From Cohnella sp. GbtcB17 (GTDB lineage Bacteria > Bacillota > Bacilli > Paenibacillales > Paenibacillaceae): a stretch of 64,000 bases of DNA. Location: assembly GCF_019091135.1 (NCBI RefSeq), contig NZ_JAGXJW010000010.1, positions 62,001 to 126,000 on the forward strand, written 5' to 3'. The notes under the pieces were generated by a model. It searched no databases. It worked only from the letters and a program-made list of their open reading frames with translations, and had not been told where the DNA came from. Shown piece by piece: positions 19,671 through 31,845 of this stretch (position 1 is the stretch's first letter; each line of letters begins with the position of its first letter). The position numbers and the translations under genes are program-made.

Positions 19671-20072
19671 TTATTCTCCGCCGCCGACCCGAATCCGGGT
19701 GAGCGCGCGTTGAAGCGCGGCTTCTGCCCGTTTGTGATCGACTTCGGTTTGCTTGTGGTTCAGGCGATCCTGCGCACGTTCCTTGGCTTGCTGGGCGCGG
19801 TGGACGTCGATGTCCGAACCGAGCTCGGCGGATTCCGCGAGGATAACGACCTTATCCTTGCGTACCTCCATGAAGCCGCCGTGAACCGCGATATACTCAT
19901 CGTTGTTCCCGATCTTCGCCTTGATGGGCGCGATCTTGAGCGGCGTCACAAGCGGGATGTGATGCGGCATGATGCCCAGATCCCCGTCTACGCCGCGGGC
20001 GACGACCATGTTGACGTCCTTGTCGTAGACGGTCCGCTCGGGGGTGACGATCTCCAAACGTAAGGTGCTCAT
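19671..20072 (-). CDS. atpC: F1Fo ATP synthase epsilon subunit
   Basis: A 133-residue epsilon subunit, part of the F1 central stalk; its C-terminal helices can inhibit hydrolysis. The beta-sandwich start (LRLEIVTPERTVY) and the GDLGIMPHHIPLVTPL motif are characteristic, followed by the two-helix domain from about residue 88. GGAGG lies 8 nt before ATG at 20072. Last gene of the atp operon, 24 bp after atpD. Confidence 0.98.
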   Translation of the reverse strand: MSTLRLEIVTPERTVYDKDVNMVVARGVDGDLGIMPHHIPLVTPLKIAPIKAKIGNNDEYIAVHGGFMEVRKDKVVILAESAELGSDIDVHRAQQAKERAQDRLNHKQTEVDHKRAEAALQRALTRIRVGGGE

Positions 20073-20096
20073 ATCGATACCTCCATCAAAAGCGGA

Positions 20097-21527
<1,431 letters not shown>

Positions 21528-21580
21528 CTATATCCGTATCTTTCGCCTCGCAGGGCGGACGAGCCGCCGCGTGCGAAGGT

Positions 21581-22456
21581 TTAGCTCAATGCGTTGGCGC
21601 CGCCGTCGATCTCCGCGATCTCCTGCGTGATGGCCGCTTGACGCGCGCGGTTGTACGTCAGGGTCAGCTCGTTGATCCGTTTGGTGGCGTTCTTGGTTGC
21701 GTTGCTCATTGCGGTCATCCGCGAACCGAACTCGCTCGCCTTGTTTTCCAGCAGCGCGCTGTAAACCAAGGTCTCCGCATACTTCGGCAGCAGGACGTCC
21801 AGCACCGCTTCCGGAGACGGCTCGTACTCGTAGCCCGCGCTCGGGCCTGCTTGCTTCGTCGCGCCAAGCGCGGAAGCGTCGAGCGGCAGCAGTTGCTTGA
21901 CCGTCGGCAGCTGCGAGAGCGCGTTGATGAACCGGTTGTAGACGAGATGGACCTCGTCGTACGTTCCTTGCTCGAATCCGCCTACGGCCGCAGAAGCGAT
22001 CGCTTTGACGTCCGCGAACTTCGGCGAGTCGGGCACGCCGATGATATCCTGGACGATTGCGTATTCGCGGCGTCTCAGATAGTCGCGGCCTTTGCGTCCG
22101 ATGACGAACAGATCGTACTCCGCCTTGGACTTGTGCTTGCTCTTCAGCGTGTCCACGAACTTCTTCAGCAGACCGCTGTTGAGGCCGCCGGCCAGACCGC
22201 GGTCGGACGTGAAGACGATATAAGCCGTCTTTTTCACCTCGCGGGTTTGGAGCATCGGGTGCTTGACGCTGCCACCGCCGCCGGCGATGCTCGAGACGAC
22301 TTCCTTGAGCTTGTCGGCATACGGCCGGCCCGCGAGCGCCGCGTTCTGCGCGCGCTTCAGGTTTGCCGCCGCGACGAGCTCCATCGCCTTGGTGATCTGC
22401 TTCATGTTCTGCGTGCTCTTGATCTGACGCTTAATCTCGCGCATCCCTTTTGCCAT
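21581..22456 (-). CDS. atpG: F1Fo ATP synthase gamma subunit
   Basis: A 291-residue gamma subunit, the rotor shaft linking the c-ring to alpha3beta3. The N-terminal coiled coil MREIKRQIKSTQNMKQITKAM and the C-terminal signature SEFGSRMTAMSNATKNA are both present. ATG at 22456 has AGGTGG upstream. Located between atpA and atpD as in all Bacillus-type operons. Confidence 0.98.
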   Translation of the reverse strand: MAKGMREIKRQIKSTQNMKQITKAMELVAAANLKRAQNAALAGRPYADKLKEVVSSIAGGGGSVKHPMLQTREVKKTAYIVFTSDRGLAGGLNSGLLKKFVDTLKSKHKSKAEYDLFVIGRKGRDYLRRREYAIVQDIIGVPDSPKFADVKAIASAAVGGFEQGTYDEVHLVYNRFINALSQLPTVKQLLPLDASALGATKQAGPSAGYEYEPSPEAVLDVLLPKYAETLVYSALLENKASEFGSRMTAMSNATKNATKRINELTLTYNRARQAAITQEIAEIDGGANALS

Positions 22457-22548
22457 TCATGTCACCACCTTATTGTCCGCGCGGGGCGGCCTCTCGGCCG
22501 CGCGCCGGCGCGGAAGCTTCTATGGCCGAAGCCTTCGCTGTCTAAGAC

Positions 22549-24069
<1,521 letters not shown>

Positions 24070-24106
24070 TCACCCCTGTCTCCTACTTACAAGATACATG
24101 CGTATA

Positions 24107-24652
24107 TTACAGACTCGCTTGAAGTTCCTTGGATAGACGGTTCAGCTTGCCGCGCAGGCTGCCGTCGTATAGCGTATCGCCGATGCGGACGGTCATGCCG
24201 CCGATCAGCGACTCGTCGACCTGACCGATGACGCGCACGTTTTTGCCGATGACGGCCTTGAAGCGCGTCGCGATCTCTTCGGCCTGCTCGGGCGTAAGCG
24301 CCTTGGCCGAGGTGACCAGCGCGTCGGCGCGTCCGAGGACGCCGCCGGCGACCGACATATAAGCATCCAGCACAGCGGGGATCTCGGTCTCGCGACCGCG
24401 TTCGACCAGCAGGCTGACCGTGTTCAGCACGATTGGCGACACTTTGTCGCCGAACGTGCCGCGCAGCAGCGCGATTTTCTTGTCCAGCGTGATGTTCGGA
24501 GCCGACAGGAAGACGCGTACGTCTGCGTTCGCCTCGATCGCGTCAGCGATCAGCTTCAGCTCGTTCTCCGTACTGGCTACGGCGTCTTGCTCGCGCGCCA
24601 GATCGAAGAGCGCCCTGGCGTATCGTTTGGCTACGACCGTGCCGCGGCTCAT
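24107..24652 (-). CDS. atpH: F1Fo ATP synthase delta subunit
   Basis: A 181-residue delta (OSCP) subunit that caps F1 and binds the peripheral stalk. AKRYARALFDLA at the N-terminus and the C-terminal block DESLIGGMTVRIGDTLYDGSLRGKL are diagnostic. Its ATG (24652) overlaps the atpF stop as ATGA, indicating translational coupling with subunit b. Confidence 0.98.
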   Translation of the reverse strand: MSRGTVVAKRYARALFDLAREQDAVASTENELKLIADAIEANADVRVFLSAPNITLDKKIALLRGTFGDKVSPIVLNTVSLLVERGRETEIPAVLDAYMSVAGGVLGRADALVTSAKALTPEQAEEIATRFKAVIGKNVRVIGQVDESLIGGMTVRIGDTLYDGSLRGKLNRLSKELQASL

Positions 24653-25137
24653 GACTTCTTACCTACGTCTTTGAGATATTGATCGACCAGTTCGCCTTGG
24701 GCGCCCGCATCGACCTGCTTCTCGAGGATCTTGCTGGCGATCTGAACGGACAGGCCGCCGACTTCGGACTTGAGCGACGCGATCGCCTTGTTCTTCTCGG
24801 CTTCGATGTCGCGTACCGCCTCTTCCTTCAGGCGGCTCGATTCGCCGCGCGCCGCGGCGATGATGTCGTCGGCTTGCTTGGAGCCGGTCGACTTCGCTTG
24901 CTCGATAATATCATAGGCTTCCTTGCGCGCTTGCTGCAGCGATTGCTTCTGCTCTTCGAGGAAGCGCTCGCTCTCGGTGCGATTGCGCTCGGCCGTGTCG
25001 ATCTGCTCTTTGACGAGCTGACGGCGCTTTTCCATAATGCCGAACAGCGGACCGAAGGCATACTTCGACAGCAGCAGATACAGGATGCCGAATGCGAGGA
25101 TTTGGATTACAAAGCTGGTCCAGTTAAAGCTAATCAA
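24649..25137 (-). CDS. atpF: F1Fo ATP synthase b subunit (TTG start)
   Basis: A 162-residue b subunit, the membrane-anchored peripheral stalk: one N-terminal membrane helix (about 8-25, SFVIQILAFGILYLLLSKYA) then a long charged coiled coil. The start codon is TTG (25137-25135) with GGAG 9 nt upstream (AAAGGAG). It overlaps atpH by four bases. Only one b-type gene is present, as in Bacillus, so it would form a homodimeric stalk. Confidence 0.97.
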   Translation of the reverse strand: MISFNWTSFVIQILAFGILYLLLSKYAFGPLFGIMEKRRQLVKEQIDTAERNRTESERFLEEQKQSLQQARKEAYDIIEQAKSTGSKQADDIIAAARGESSRLKEEAVRDIEAEKNKAIASLKSEVGGLSVQIASKILEKQVDAGAQGELVDQYLKDVGKKS

Positions 25138-25253
25138 CGATAGCCACTCCTTTCACCCAAAAGCTGTCGATCAATTGCGAATTGCGTCCTCTTGCATAAG
25201 GAAGGCGTGGAGGCAGGTGGCTCTCCGCGCCTAACGTTATAGATGAAATTGCT

Positions 25254-25490
<237 letters not shown>

Positions 25491-25509
25491 TCAAATTGGG
25501 TACTTAGGA

Positions 25510-26268
25510 TTAATGATCTTCTTCGTGAATGCTGGCCTGGCCGATATAAACCATGGTCAGCATCGTGAATACGAACGCTTGGATGGCGCCTACGAATATA
25601 CTGAAGCCCTGCCAGACGAGCAACGCCGGAATACCGACCCAGCCCATGCCAAGGATAACGCCGATCATGACTTCGCCGGCGTAGATGTTGCCGAATAGCC
25701 GGAGACCCAGCGTCAGCGGTTTGGCCACCGTCTCGATCAGGTTGATCGGAAGGAAGAACGGCCACGGCTCGAAATAATGCTTGAGATAATGCTTGCGGTT
25801 GTGGCGAATCCCCTGGATATGCGAGATGCCGATGACGGTAAGGGCGAGTGCCATCGTCATAGCGGCGTCTGCCGTAGGAGATTTCCACCATGCAAAGTGA
25901 GCTTCCTCTTCGCCGTCCATGAACAAATCCATGCCGAGGAACGTCGCGTGACCGTGATGCGCTTCGGTGATGAAGTTGAACGGAAGACCGAGCATGTTGC
26001 CGATGAAAATGTAGATGATCAGCGTAAGACCGAGGCTCAGGTAGACGCGACCCCGTTTGAAGTCCGTCGCCATTCCGATGATGTTGCTGACGAACTCGAC
26101 GACCCACTCCATGAAGTTCTGCAGCTTGCCGGGATTGTCCACGGACAGGTTGCGAACGGACAGGCGCGCGAGAACGAAGGCGATGATGCTGGTCAGAACG
26201 ATCATGAAAATGGCCGCAAGGTCAAACTTCACACCGCCGAGAATGACGATTGGCGCTAAGTGATCCAT
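25510..26268 (-). CDS. atpB: F1Fo ATP synthase a subunit
   Basis: A 252-residue polytopic subunit providing the proton half-channels. The essential Arg lies in TLGLRLFGNIYAGE, and the following helices (PALLVWQGFSIFVGAIQAFVFTML) match the family. ATG at 26268 follows the atpI stop by one base (TAACATG), so its translation is coupled to atpI. An in-frame GTG a few codons upstream is possible but would overlap atpI. Confidence 0.97.
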   Translation of the reverse strand: MDHLAPIVILGGVKFDLAAIFMIVLTSIIAFVLARLSVRNLSVDNPGKLQNFMEWVVEFVSNIIGMATDFKRGRVYLSLGLTLIIYIFIGNMLGLPFNFITEAHHGHATFLGMDLFMDGEEEAHFAWWKSPTADAAMTMALALTVIGISHIQGIRHNRKHYLKHYFEPWPFFLPINLIETVAKPLTLGLRLFGNIYAGEVMIGVILGMGWVGIPALLVWQGFSIFVGAIQAFVFTMLTMVYIGQASIHEEDH

Positions 26269-26269
26269 G

Positions 26270-26680
26270 TTAGTGCTTTTCACCCCTTTCATCGGTGGCG
26301 TGGCCGCCTTGGCGGCGTCTGGACAAGATACCCAGTAGGAGTGTTGCCAACGGCGCCGCAATTAATCCCGCTACGGTAGCCGGGAGATTGAACTCGAGCA
26401 GGCGAACCGACACGAATGCGGCGAGCACGGCCAGCGCGGCGCGGGAGAGGAAGCCGAACCCCGAACGGGGTCTTCTGCCGCCGGATGCGGCGTCGCCGAT
26501 CCGAACGGTCTTCCAAGCCAGATGCCACGCGACGAGCAAGCTGCCGATCGCGCCGATCAGGAACCCTCCGAAGACAGTCTTGTAAGCAGGCAGTACCGCC
26601 CACCCCAGACATCCCATGGACAAAAAAAAGAACGTAATGCGGGAAACCTTCTTCATCAAAGCAGGCAAATCGTCCATCAT
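26270..26680 (-). CDS. atpI: ATP synthase subunit I (AtpI)
   Basis: A 136-residue protein with four predicted membrane helices, the AtpI/UncI chaperone that helps assemble the c-ring. Start ATG at 26680 (MMDDLPALMKKV) has GGAAGGGG upstream and overlaps the stop of the preceding AtpZ gene (ATGA). The C-terminus is polar and basic (RRRQGGHATDERGEKH). Sequence conservation in this family is low; gene order makes the call firm. Confidence 0.9.
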   Translation of the reverse strand: MMDDLPALMKKVSRITFFFLSMGCLGWAVLPAYKTVFGGFLIGAIGSLLVAWHLAWKTVRIGDAASGGRRPRSGFGFLSRAALAVLAAFVSVRLLEFNLPATVAGLIAAPLATLLLGILSRRRQGGHATDERGEKH

Positions 26681-26928
26681 TTGCCCCTTCCCTTGACGGC
26701 GAACTTCCGAATGAGGCCCACGGCCGACCCGATGCCGGCGACGAGGCCGACGACAAGTCCGACCAGATACCAAGTTGAGGTGCCGCGGTTGCCGTCAACG
26801 ACGGATCCGATCCACCAGCCCAAGCCTACGCACACGGCCAGTTCGGCGCCGATAGCGGTCACGAGCCCGGCTGCGCGCCATGGATTCTCATCCGGCGGCA
26901 GAGGCGGTTTGCGTTCGGATTCGGGCAT
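26677..26928 (-). CDS. atpZ: AtpZ/AtpI-family small membrane protein
   Basis: An 83-residue protein with a Pro-rich N-terminus and two membrane helices (about 19-40 and 52-72) with the typical GLGWWIGSVVD and LVVGLVAGIGSAVGLIRK segments of AtpZ. It is the first gene of the atp operon. ATG at 26928 has AAGGAG 9 nt upstream; ATG at 26934 is an alternative but only 3 nt from the same site. Family members act as accessory or assembly factors of the F1Fo enzyme. Confidence 0.85.
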   Translation of the reverse strand: MPESERKPPLPPDENPWRAAGLVTAIGAELAVCVGLGWWIGSVVDGNRGTSTWYLVGLVVGLVAGIGSAVGLIRKFAVKGRGK

Positions 26929-27005
26929 GGACATCCGCTCCTTCGATCCCAAGAGCAAGAAATTCGACTAAAAGTAAGCCCTTTCTTCCTAATGGTTCAG
27001 GTAAT

Positions 27006-27035
27006 ATTGTATCCTTGGCCGATGGGATTTGTCAA
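27006..27035 (-). promoter_or_regulatory. Sigma-A promoter of the atp operon
   Basis: TTGACA (27035-27030), 18 bp, TACAAT (27011-27006) on the minus strand, about 77 bp upstream of atpZ. The wecB terminator lies just upstream, so the operon starts here. Confidence 0.85.
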
Positions 27036-27227
27036 TTCGCATAAATTCAAACATTATGTGAACGCAAGCCCGTCAAACCCTTGATAAATCTGGATTCTTC
27101 CGCTTTTTAAACCATACAGTTGCGCTGTATGCTGTAGACAATTCCAGCTTCGTTCCGCCGCCCGCGCGGGCGGATTCGCCATCCTGCGAGAAATACGCCG
27201 TCATTTGATGGCGGCTCGCCCATGCGG
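27036..27227. other. Intergenic sequence between wecB terminator and atp promoter
   Basis: No coding signal was found. A short GC palindrome (GCCCGCGCGGGC) lies near 27162 without a T-run. Together with promoter and terminator it makes up a 359-bp gap. Confidence 0.5.
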
Positions 27228-27280
27228 AAAAGGCGACGGTCAGCCTGGGGGCATCGAATCCCATGCGCCGGACCGTCGCC
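27228..27280 (-). terminator. Intrinsic terminator after wecB
   Basis: GGCGACGGTC (27232-27241) and its exact complement (27271-27280) form a 10-bp stem, followed by TTTT on the minus strand, 8 bp beyond the wecB stop. Confidence 0.8.
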
Positions 27281-27287
27281 CACCCCG

Positions 27288-28427
27288 TCAGCCTTCGAAG
27301 GCCGACGGCCGCTCTCCCCTGCCGAAATGATGCAAGATCGCTTGCGCGATCCGCTTCGAAGCCTGCCCGTCCCCGTAAGGATTGGCAGCGCGGCTCATCC
27401 GCTCGTACAGCGCCGGATCGGAGAGCAGGGCGCTCGCCCTGTCGAAGATCAGATGCTCGTCCGTGCCGACGAGCTCCAGCGTGCCGGCGCCGACGCCCTC
27501 CGGACGCTCCGTCGTGTCCCGCAGCACGAGCACGGGTACGCCGTACGACGGCGCCTCTTCCTGAAGGCCGCCCGAATCGGTCAAAATCAGGTGCGTGTGC
27601 TTGTAAAAATTGTGCAGCTCGACGACGTCGAGCGGATCGATCAGCCGAATGCGCGGGTGATCGCCCAAAATCTCCTCGGCCGGTCCCTTGACGGCCGGGT
27701 TCGGATGCACGGGGTAAACGACGGCGATATCCTCGTGCGTCTCCGCGAGCTTGCGGACGGCGCGGAAAATCTGACGATGCGGCTCGCCCTGGTTCTCGCG
27801 GCGATGCGCGGTCATCAGCACAAGGCGCTTGCCCGCAGCCCAATCGAGCACCGGATGCGCGAAGTCAGGCTTCACCGTATATTGGAATACGTCCGTCACC
27901 GTATTGCCCGTCACGTAGATTCGCTCTTCCGGCTTGCTTTCCTTGCGCAGGTTGCCCGCCGACCACTGGGTCGGCGCGAAGTGCGCGTCGGCGAGCACGC
28001 CGGTCAATTGCCTGTTCATCTCCTCCGGATACGGGGAGAGCTTGTTCCAGGTGCGCAGGCCCGCTTCGACGTGGCCGATCTGGATCTGTTGCAGGAACGC
28101 CGCATAGCTGGCCAGGAAGCTGGTCAGCGTATCGCCGTGCACGAGCACCATATCGGGCTTCGCTTCGGCCAGAATAGGCTCCAGCCCTTGCAGGACGCGA
28201 ATCGTGATCTCGTTCAGCGTCTGTCCGACCTGCATGACGTTCATATCGTAGTCCGGCCGGATATCGAAAATGTCCAGCACCTGATCGAGCATCTGCCGGT
28301 GCTGCGCGGTCACGCAGACGGTCGATTCGATCAGTCCGGGGTATTTTTGCAGCTCCAGCACGAGCGGCGCCATCTTGATCGCTTCGGGGCGCACGCCGAA
28401 GATCGACATGATTTTAATCGGTTTCAC
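27288..28427 (-). CDS. wecB: UDP-N-acetylglucosamine 2-epimerase (non-hydrolysing)
   Basis: A 379-residue enzyme interconverting UDP-GlcNAc and UDP-ManNAc, the precursor for teichoic-acid linkage units and other cell-wall polymers (called MnaA in B. subtilis). Start motif KPIKIMSIFGVRPEAIKMAPL, the GHVEAGLRTWNK active-site block and the LTDSGGLQEEAPSYGVPVLVLRDTTERPE signature region are all present. The initiator is GTG at 28427, 8 nt after GGAGGA; the longer frame upstream overlaps upp and has no support. Downstream of upp by 32 bp, probably co-transcribed. Confidence 0.96.
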   Translation of the reverse strand: MKPIKIMSIFGVRPEAIKMAPLVLELQKYPGLIESTVCVTAQHRQMLDQVLDIFDIRPDYDMNVMQVGQTLNEITIRVLQGLEPILAEAKPDMVLVHGDTLTSFLASYAAFLQQIQIGHVEAGLRTWNKLSPYPEEMNRQLTGVLADAHFAPTQWSAGNLRKESKPEERIYVTGNTVTDVFQYTVKPDFAHPVLDWAAGKRLVLMTAHRRENQGEPHRQIFRAVRKLAETHEDIAVVYPVHPNPAVKGPAEEILGDHPRIRLIDPLDVVELHNFYKHTHLILTDSGGLQEEAPSYGVPVLVLRDTTERPEGVGAGTLELVGTDEHLIFDRASALLSDPALYERMSRAANPYGDGQASKRIAQAILHHFGRGERPSAFEG

Positions 28428-28459
28428 AAGTCCGTTCCTCCCACAAGCCTCGCTCGTCT

Positions 28460-29089
28460 TTATTTGGTTCCGTACAGCCGGTCGCCGGCGTCGCCGAGCC
28501 CCGGCACTATGTATCCGTGTTCGTTGAGGTGCGAATCTAAAGCCGCGACGAAAATATCGATCTCGGGATGCGCCTCCTGGACAGCCTTGACGCCCTCGGG
28601 CGCCGCGATCAGGCACATCAGCTTCGTCGGCTTGCAGCCGCGCTGCTTCAGGATCGAGATCGCCGCATTGGCCGATCCGCCCGTCGCGAGCATCGGATCG
28701 AGCACGATGAGCTCACGCTCCGTCACGTCCGTCGGCAAGCTGACGTAATACTCGACCGGCTGCAGCGTCTCCTCGTCCCGGTACAGCCCGATATGGCCGA
28801 CGCGCGCGGATGGCAGCAGCTTCAGGACGCCGTCGACCATGCCGAGGCCGGCGCGCAGAATCGGGATCAGGCCGACCATGCGGCCTGCGATGACCTTGCC
28901 CTCTGCTTCGACGACCGGGGTCTGTACCTTCGCCGTCGTGAGCGGGAAATCGCGCGTGGCCTCGTACGCCATGAGCGTGGAGATCTCGTCCACGAGCTCC
29001 CGGAACTGTTTGGTTTCCGTCTTTTTATCCCGTAAAAAAGTAACTTTATGCTGGATCAGCGGGTGGTCGCATACTTGCAATCGCCCCAT
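28460..29089 (-). CDS. upp: Uracil phosphoribosyltransferase
   Basis: A 209-residue pyrimidine-salvage enzyme making UMP from uracil and PRPP. The PRPP-binding loop [16 protein letters not shown] (about 128-143) and the C-terminal uracil-binding region [17 protein letters not shown] are intact; the length equals the Bacillus enzyme. GGAGAGG precedes ATG at 29089. In B. subtilis upp directly follows glyA; here about 9 kb of accessory genes separate the two. Confidence 0.98.
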   Translation of the reverse strand: MGRLQVCDHPLIQHKVTFLRDKKTETKQFRELVDEISTLMAYEATRDFPLTTAKVQTPVVEAEGKVIAGRMVGLIPILRAGLGMVDGVLKLLPSARVGHIGLYRDEETLQPVEYYVSLPTDVTERELIVLDPMLATGGSANAAISILKQRGCKPTKLMCLIAAPEGVKAVQEAHPEIDIFVAALDSHLNEHGYIVPGLGDAGDRLYGTK

Positions 29090-29117
29090 GGTGTTCCTCT
29101 CCTTTGCCCGTTCAGAT

Positions 29118-29132
29118 GCCCGTCCATTATAT
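29118..29132 (-). promoter_or_regulatory. Extended -10 promoter candidate for upp
   Basis: TGATATAATG on the minus strand, about 40 bp upstream of upp: TATAAT (29132-29127) with an upstream TGn. No clear -35 was found, consistent with an extended -10 promoter. Confidence 0.5.
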
Positions 29133-29225
29133 CATTGTCTCCCCCGCGGCGCATCCATGCGCTGCCATCGCTTCCGACAAGCCCCGCCCGCGCAGATTCC
29201 TCTGCAACGATCGCCGCGGCGCGCC

Positions 29226-29237
29226 GATATTAATATC
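29226..29237. promoter_or_regulatory. Perfect 12-bp palindrome upstream of the SLH gene
   Basis: GATATTAATATC ends 12 bp before the GGAGG of the SLH gene, in otherwise GC-rich sequence. It could be an operator; nothing else supports this. Confidence 0.3.
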
Positions 29238-29264
29238 AGAAACGACAAGGGAGGCGTGTTGATT

Positions 29265-29948
29265 TTGAAAAAGACAAAGCAGGCATTGTCGGCGCTGGCG
29301 GCGGGTGCGGTTTTGCTGGCTGCGCTGGCCGGCGGCGGAGGCGCGCGGGCGGCGGATTTGTCGGCCGAAGCCAAGCTGAAGGCGCTGATCGACGCAGGCA
29401 TCATCGCTGGCGATCAGAAGGGCAATCTCAATCTCGGCGACAATATTACGAGAGCTCAGCTCGCCGTTATCATGGTTCGGGCGTTCGGGTTGGAAGGCGA
29501 GGCCAAACCGCCTGTTCAGACAGCAACCTTTACGGACGTTGCGCCGGGCTCCTGGTACAGCGGCTATATAGCGGCTGCCAAAGGCCTGATCGAAGATAAC
29601 GGCTATACACTCGGTACAGGCAACGGCAAGTTCAATCCGAACGGCAACATCACATCCGCCGAAGCGGTCGCTTTGCTGTGCAAATTTCTGGACATCAAGC
29701 CCGATTCGTCTACGAGCGATTGGGCTGCCGCTTATGTCAAGGCCGCCTTGGAAAAAGGCATCCTGGACGCCAACGCGGCCAAAGGGATTAGCAAAACGAA
29801 GCCCGCCACCCGCGAGATCGTCTTCACGTACGCGAACACCGCGTTCGGTAAAGTGAAGGACGAGGACGGCAAGACGATTTACGACAAGCTGAAGGAAGGC
29901 GTAGGCAAAGGCGTCTACAACAAAAAAGAGAGCGGCACCGCGCCGTAA
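29265..29948 (+). CDS. Exported S-layer-homology (SLH) domain protein
   Basis: A 227-residue protein: signal peptide (KKTKQALSALAAGAVLLAAL, cleavage near ARAAD) followed by three SLH-like modules: ITRAQLAVIMVRAFGL, then FTDVAPGSWYSGYIAAAKG with ITSAEAVALLCKFL, then WAAAYVKAALEKGI with ATREIVFTYANTAF. SLH triplets bind pyruvylated wall polymer, so this is a small wall-bound protein consisting almost only of the anchor. Start codon choice: TTG at 29265 lies 10 nt after GGAGG, while TTG at 29259 and GTG at 29256 are too close. No catalytic domain is present. Confidence 0.85.
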   Translation: MKKTKQALSALAAGAVLLAALAGGGGARAADLSAEAKLKALIDAGIIAGDQKGNLNLGDNITRAQLAVIMVRAFGLEGEAKPPVQTATFTDVAPGSWYSGYIAAAKGLIEDNGYTLGTGNGKFNPNGNITSAEAVALLCKFLDIKPDSSTSDWAAAYVKAALEKGILDANAAKGISKTKPATREIVFTYANTAFGKVKDEDGKTIYDKLKEGVGKGVYNKKESGTAP

Positions 29949-30013
29949 TGTTCGTCACCCCCGGGTCTTCCTCCGCATAGGCTGATATCACCAAGCACTG
30001 GGAGGATTCGACC

Positions 30014-30325
30014 ATGACTTCGAAAAACAAAGCCCTGGACGCCAATGCGCCGATTTACGAGGCCGATCAGGATTGGGTCGCAGGCGCTAAGCAGCTCCGG
30101 CAGAAGCTGTCCGACGTCTGCGGCGCCCACCGCAACCGGGGCGTACGCGTGAAGACGATCGACGGCCACACCTACGAAGGAACGGTCGTCGGCGTCGACG
30201 GCTGCCACCTTCATCTGGCCGTGGCGCCGAGCGCGATGGACGCCCGCTTTTTCGGCCCGTTCGCCTCGAATGCGATCTTGACGCTCGTGCTGTACGAACT
30301 GCTCGTCATTACGCTGCTTATCTGA
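30014..30325 (+). CDS. Small conserved-looking hypothetical protein with C-terminal membrane helix
   Basis: A 103-residue protein. The first 65 residues are hydrophilic with a motif VKTIDGHTYEGTVVGVDGCHLHLAV that resembles a small SH3/Sm-like beta fold; the last 20 residues (NAILTLVLYELLVITLLI) look like a membrane helix. GGAGG lies 7 nt before the ATG and a strong terminator follows, so it is a genuine gene. Its function is not recognised. Confidence 0.75.
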   Translation: MTSKNKALDANAPIYEADQDWVAGAKQLRQKLSDVCGAHRNRGVRVKTIDGHTYEGTVVGVDGCHLHLAVAPSAMDARFFGPFASNAILTLVLYELLVITLLI

Positions 30326-30336
30326 TCGACGCTACG

Positions 30337-30371
30337 ATCCCGCCCTCGCCAAGAGGGACGGGATTTTTTTC
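30337..30371 (+). terminator. Intrinsic terminator
   Basis: ATCCCG-CCCTC/GAGGG-CGGGAT stem (30337-30364) followed by TTTTTTT on the plus strand. Confidence 0.92.
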
Positions 30372-30458
30372 ATTCATGATTTTCCCGCGCCGCGACCATC
30401 CTAATCAGACTGCGCCCGGTTCGGGCATTGAATTCCAGCGCGACATCAGGAGGTCGGC

Positions 30459-31784
30459 ATGCCGGGTACTTCATCAAAAACCTCTCTTTTCCCGCCGGTG
30501 GGACGCGAGCGGGAACGCGATTTTACAGATGTCGGGCGCGTGCAGGACGAGCCGCGGGCGACCGGAAAGGCCAAGCTCGACCGCCAAGCCGTGCTGCTGC
30601 TCGCCGTGAATGCGTTGTTCACCTGCGGCAATGCGTTGTCCGCCACTTTCGTCAACATTTACATTTGGAAAATCAAACACGACTATGCGCTGCTCGGCTG
30701 GTTCGCGGTCGTGCATCAACTCGCGATGTCCCTCACCTTCTGGCTGGCCGGTAAATGGGTCAAAGAAGGCAACAAGATGAACGCGTTGCGCGGCGGCGTC
30801 ATCGCGGCGGCGGCCTTTTACGGCCTGGTGCTCGCTTTCGGAACGCGTGCGGCAGACGCAGTGCCCATCCTGGGACTCGTTCAGGGCGTATCCTCCGGAC
30901 TTTTCTGGCTGTCGTTTAACGTCGTCTACTTCGAGATCACCGGCCCGGACAATCGCGACCGCTTCAACGGCTGGGCCGGGCTGCTCGGCTCGCTGTCCGG
31001 GATGCTGGCGCCCTGGCTGTCCGGCCTGCTCATCGCAAGCAGCGGCGGCAATGCGGGCTACCGTCTCATCTTCGGGATCTCACTGGCCATCTTTGTTGCG
31101 GGCGCTGCGCTCACTTTCGGACTCCATAAGCGGGAGCCGTCCGGACGTTACGACTGGCGGATCGGGCTTGGCGGGCTGCTGCGGAAAGGCAACCCCTGGC
31201 GCGCCATCACCGGCGCCATGGTCGCGCAGGGACTGCGGGAAGGCATTTTCGGATTCGTCATCGCCCTGCTCGTCTATACGTCGACCGGCAGCGAAATGAA
31301 GCTCGGGAGCTTCTCGCTCTACACGTCCGCCGCCGCCTTCCTCAGCTTCTGGATCGCCGGCAGGCTGCTGAAGACGAGTCGACGATTCTGGGGCGTGCTC
31401 ATCGGCGCTGTCATGATGACCTTGTTTATCGTGCCGCTCTTGTGGGGGACGGGCTATTCCAAGCTGCTTATTTTCGGCTTGGGCACAGCCGTTTTCGCGC
31501 CGCTCTTCTCCATCCCTTCCGTGTCGGTCGTCTTCGACCAGATCGGGGGAAACGAAGCGGACGTCAAGCGGCGCGAGGAACGCGTCATCCTTCGCGAGCT
31601 GGCGCTGAATGCCGGACGCTTCGTAGGCGCCCTGACCTTTATCGTTTGCGTCTCCGTCAGCGCCAATCCTGCGCTCATCCGCGTGCTCCTGCTCGTATTC
31701 GGCAGCTCTCCGCTGCTCGTATGGGCGCTGCTCCGCAAGCGTCTTCGGCAAGCGGCGATCGCGGGGGCGAAGGCGGAACCATAG
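30459..31784 (+). CDS. Major facilitator superfamily transporter
   Basis: A 441-residue transporter with a 40-residue polar N-terminus and about twelve hydrophobic segments beginning at residue 44 (AVLLLAVNALFTCGNALSATFV). GWFAVVHQLAMSLTFWLAGKWVKEGNK and the AGLLGSLSGMLAPWLSGLLI segment fit MFS exporters of unknown substrate. AGGAGG lies 5 nt before ATG at 30459. The substrate cannot be told from sequence. The start could be further in, since the first 40 residues are not conserved-looking. Confidence 0.85.
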   Translation: MPGTSSKTSLFPPVGRERERDFTDVGRVQDEPRATGKAKLDRQAVLLLAVNALFTCGNALSATFVNIYIWKIKHDYALLGWFAVVHQLAMSLTFWLAGKWVKEGNKMNALRGGVIAAAAFYGLVLAFGTRAADAVPILGLVQGVSSGLFWLSFNVVYFEITGPDNRDRFNGWAGLLGSLSGMLAPWLSGLLIASSGGNAGYRLIFGISLAIFVAGAALTFGLHKREPSGRYDWRIGLGGLLRKGNPWRAITGAMVAQGLREGIFGFVIALLVYTSTGSEMKLGSFSLYTSAAAFLSFWIAGRLLKTSRRFWGVLIGAVMMTLFIVPLLWGTGYSKLLIFGLGTAVFAPLFSIPSVSVVFDQIGGNEADVKRREERVILRELALNAGRFVGALTFIVCVSVSANPALIRVLLLVFGSSPLLVWALLRKRLRQAAIAGAKAEP

Positions 31785-31813
31785 GGCGGGTTCCGTTTAT
31801 CCGAGTTACCGGG

Positions 31814-31842
31814 TTGCATAACTATTTTTATGCGGGTACAAT
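31814..31842 (+). promoter_or_regulatory. Sigma-A promoter of namA
   Basis: TTGCAT (31814-31819), 17 bp, TACAAT (31837-31842), followed by an expected start near 31849 and the namA start at 31884. Confidence 0.8.
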
Positions 31843-31845
31843 GTT

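Noticed and set aside
27073..27843. 256-codon minus-strand frame overlapping wecB
   Set aside because: It is out of frame with wecB, Arg-rich, and covers the wecB terminator; wecB itself has all family motifs.
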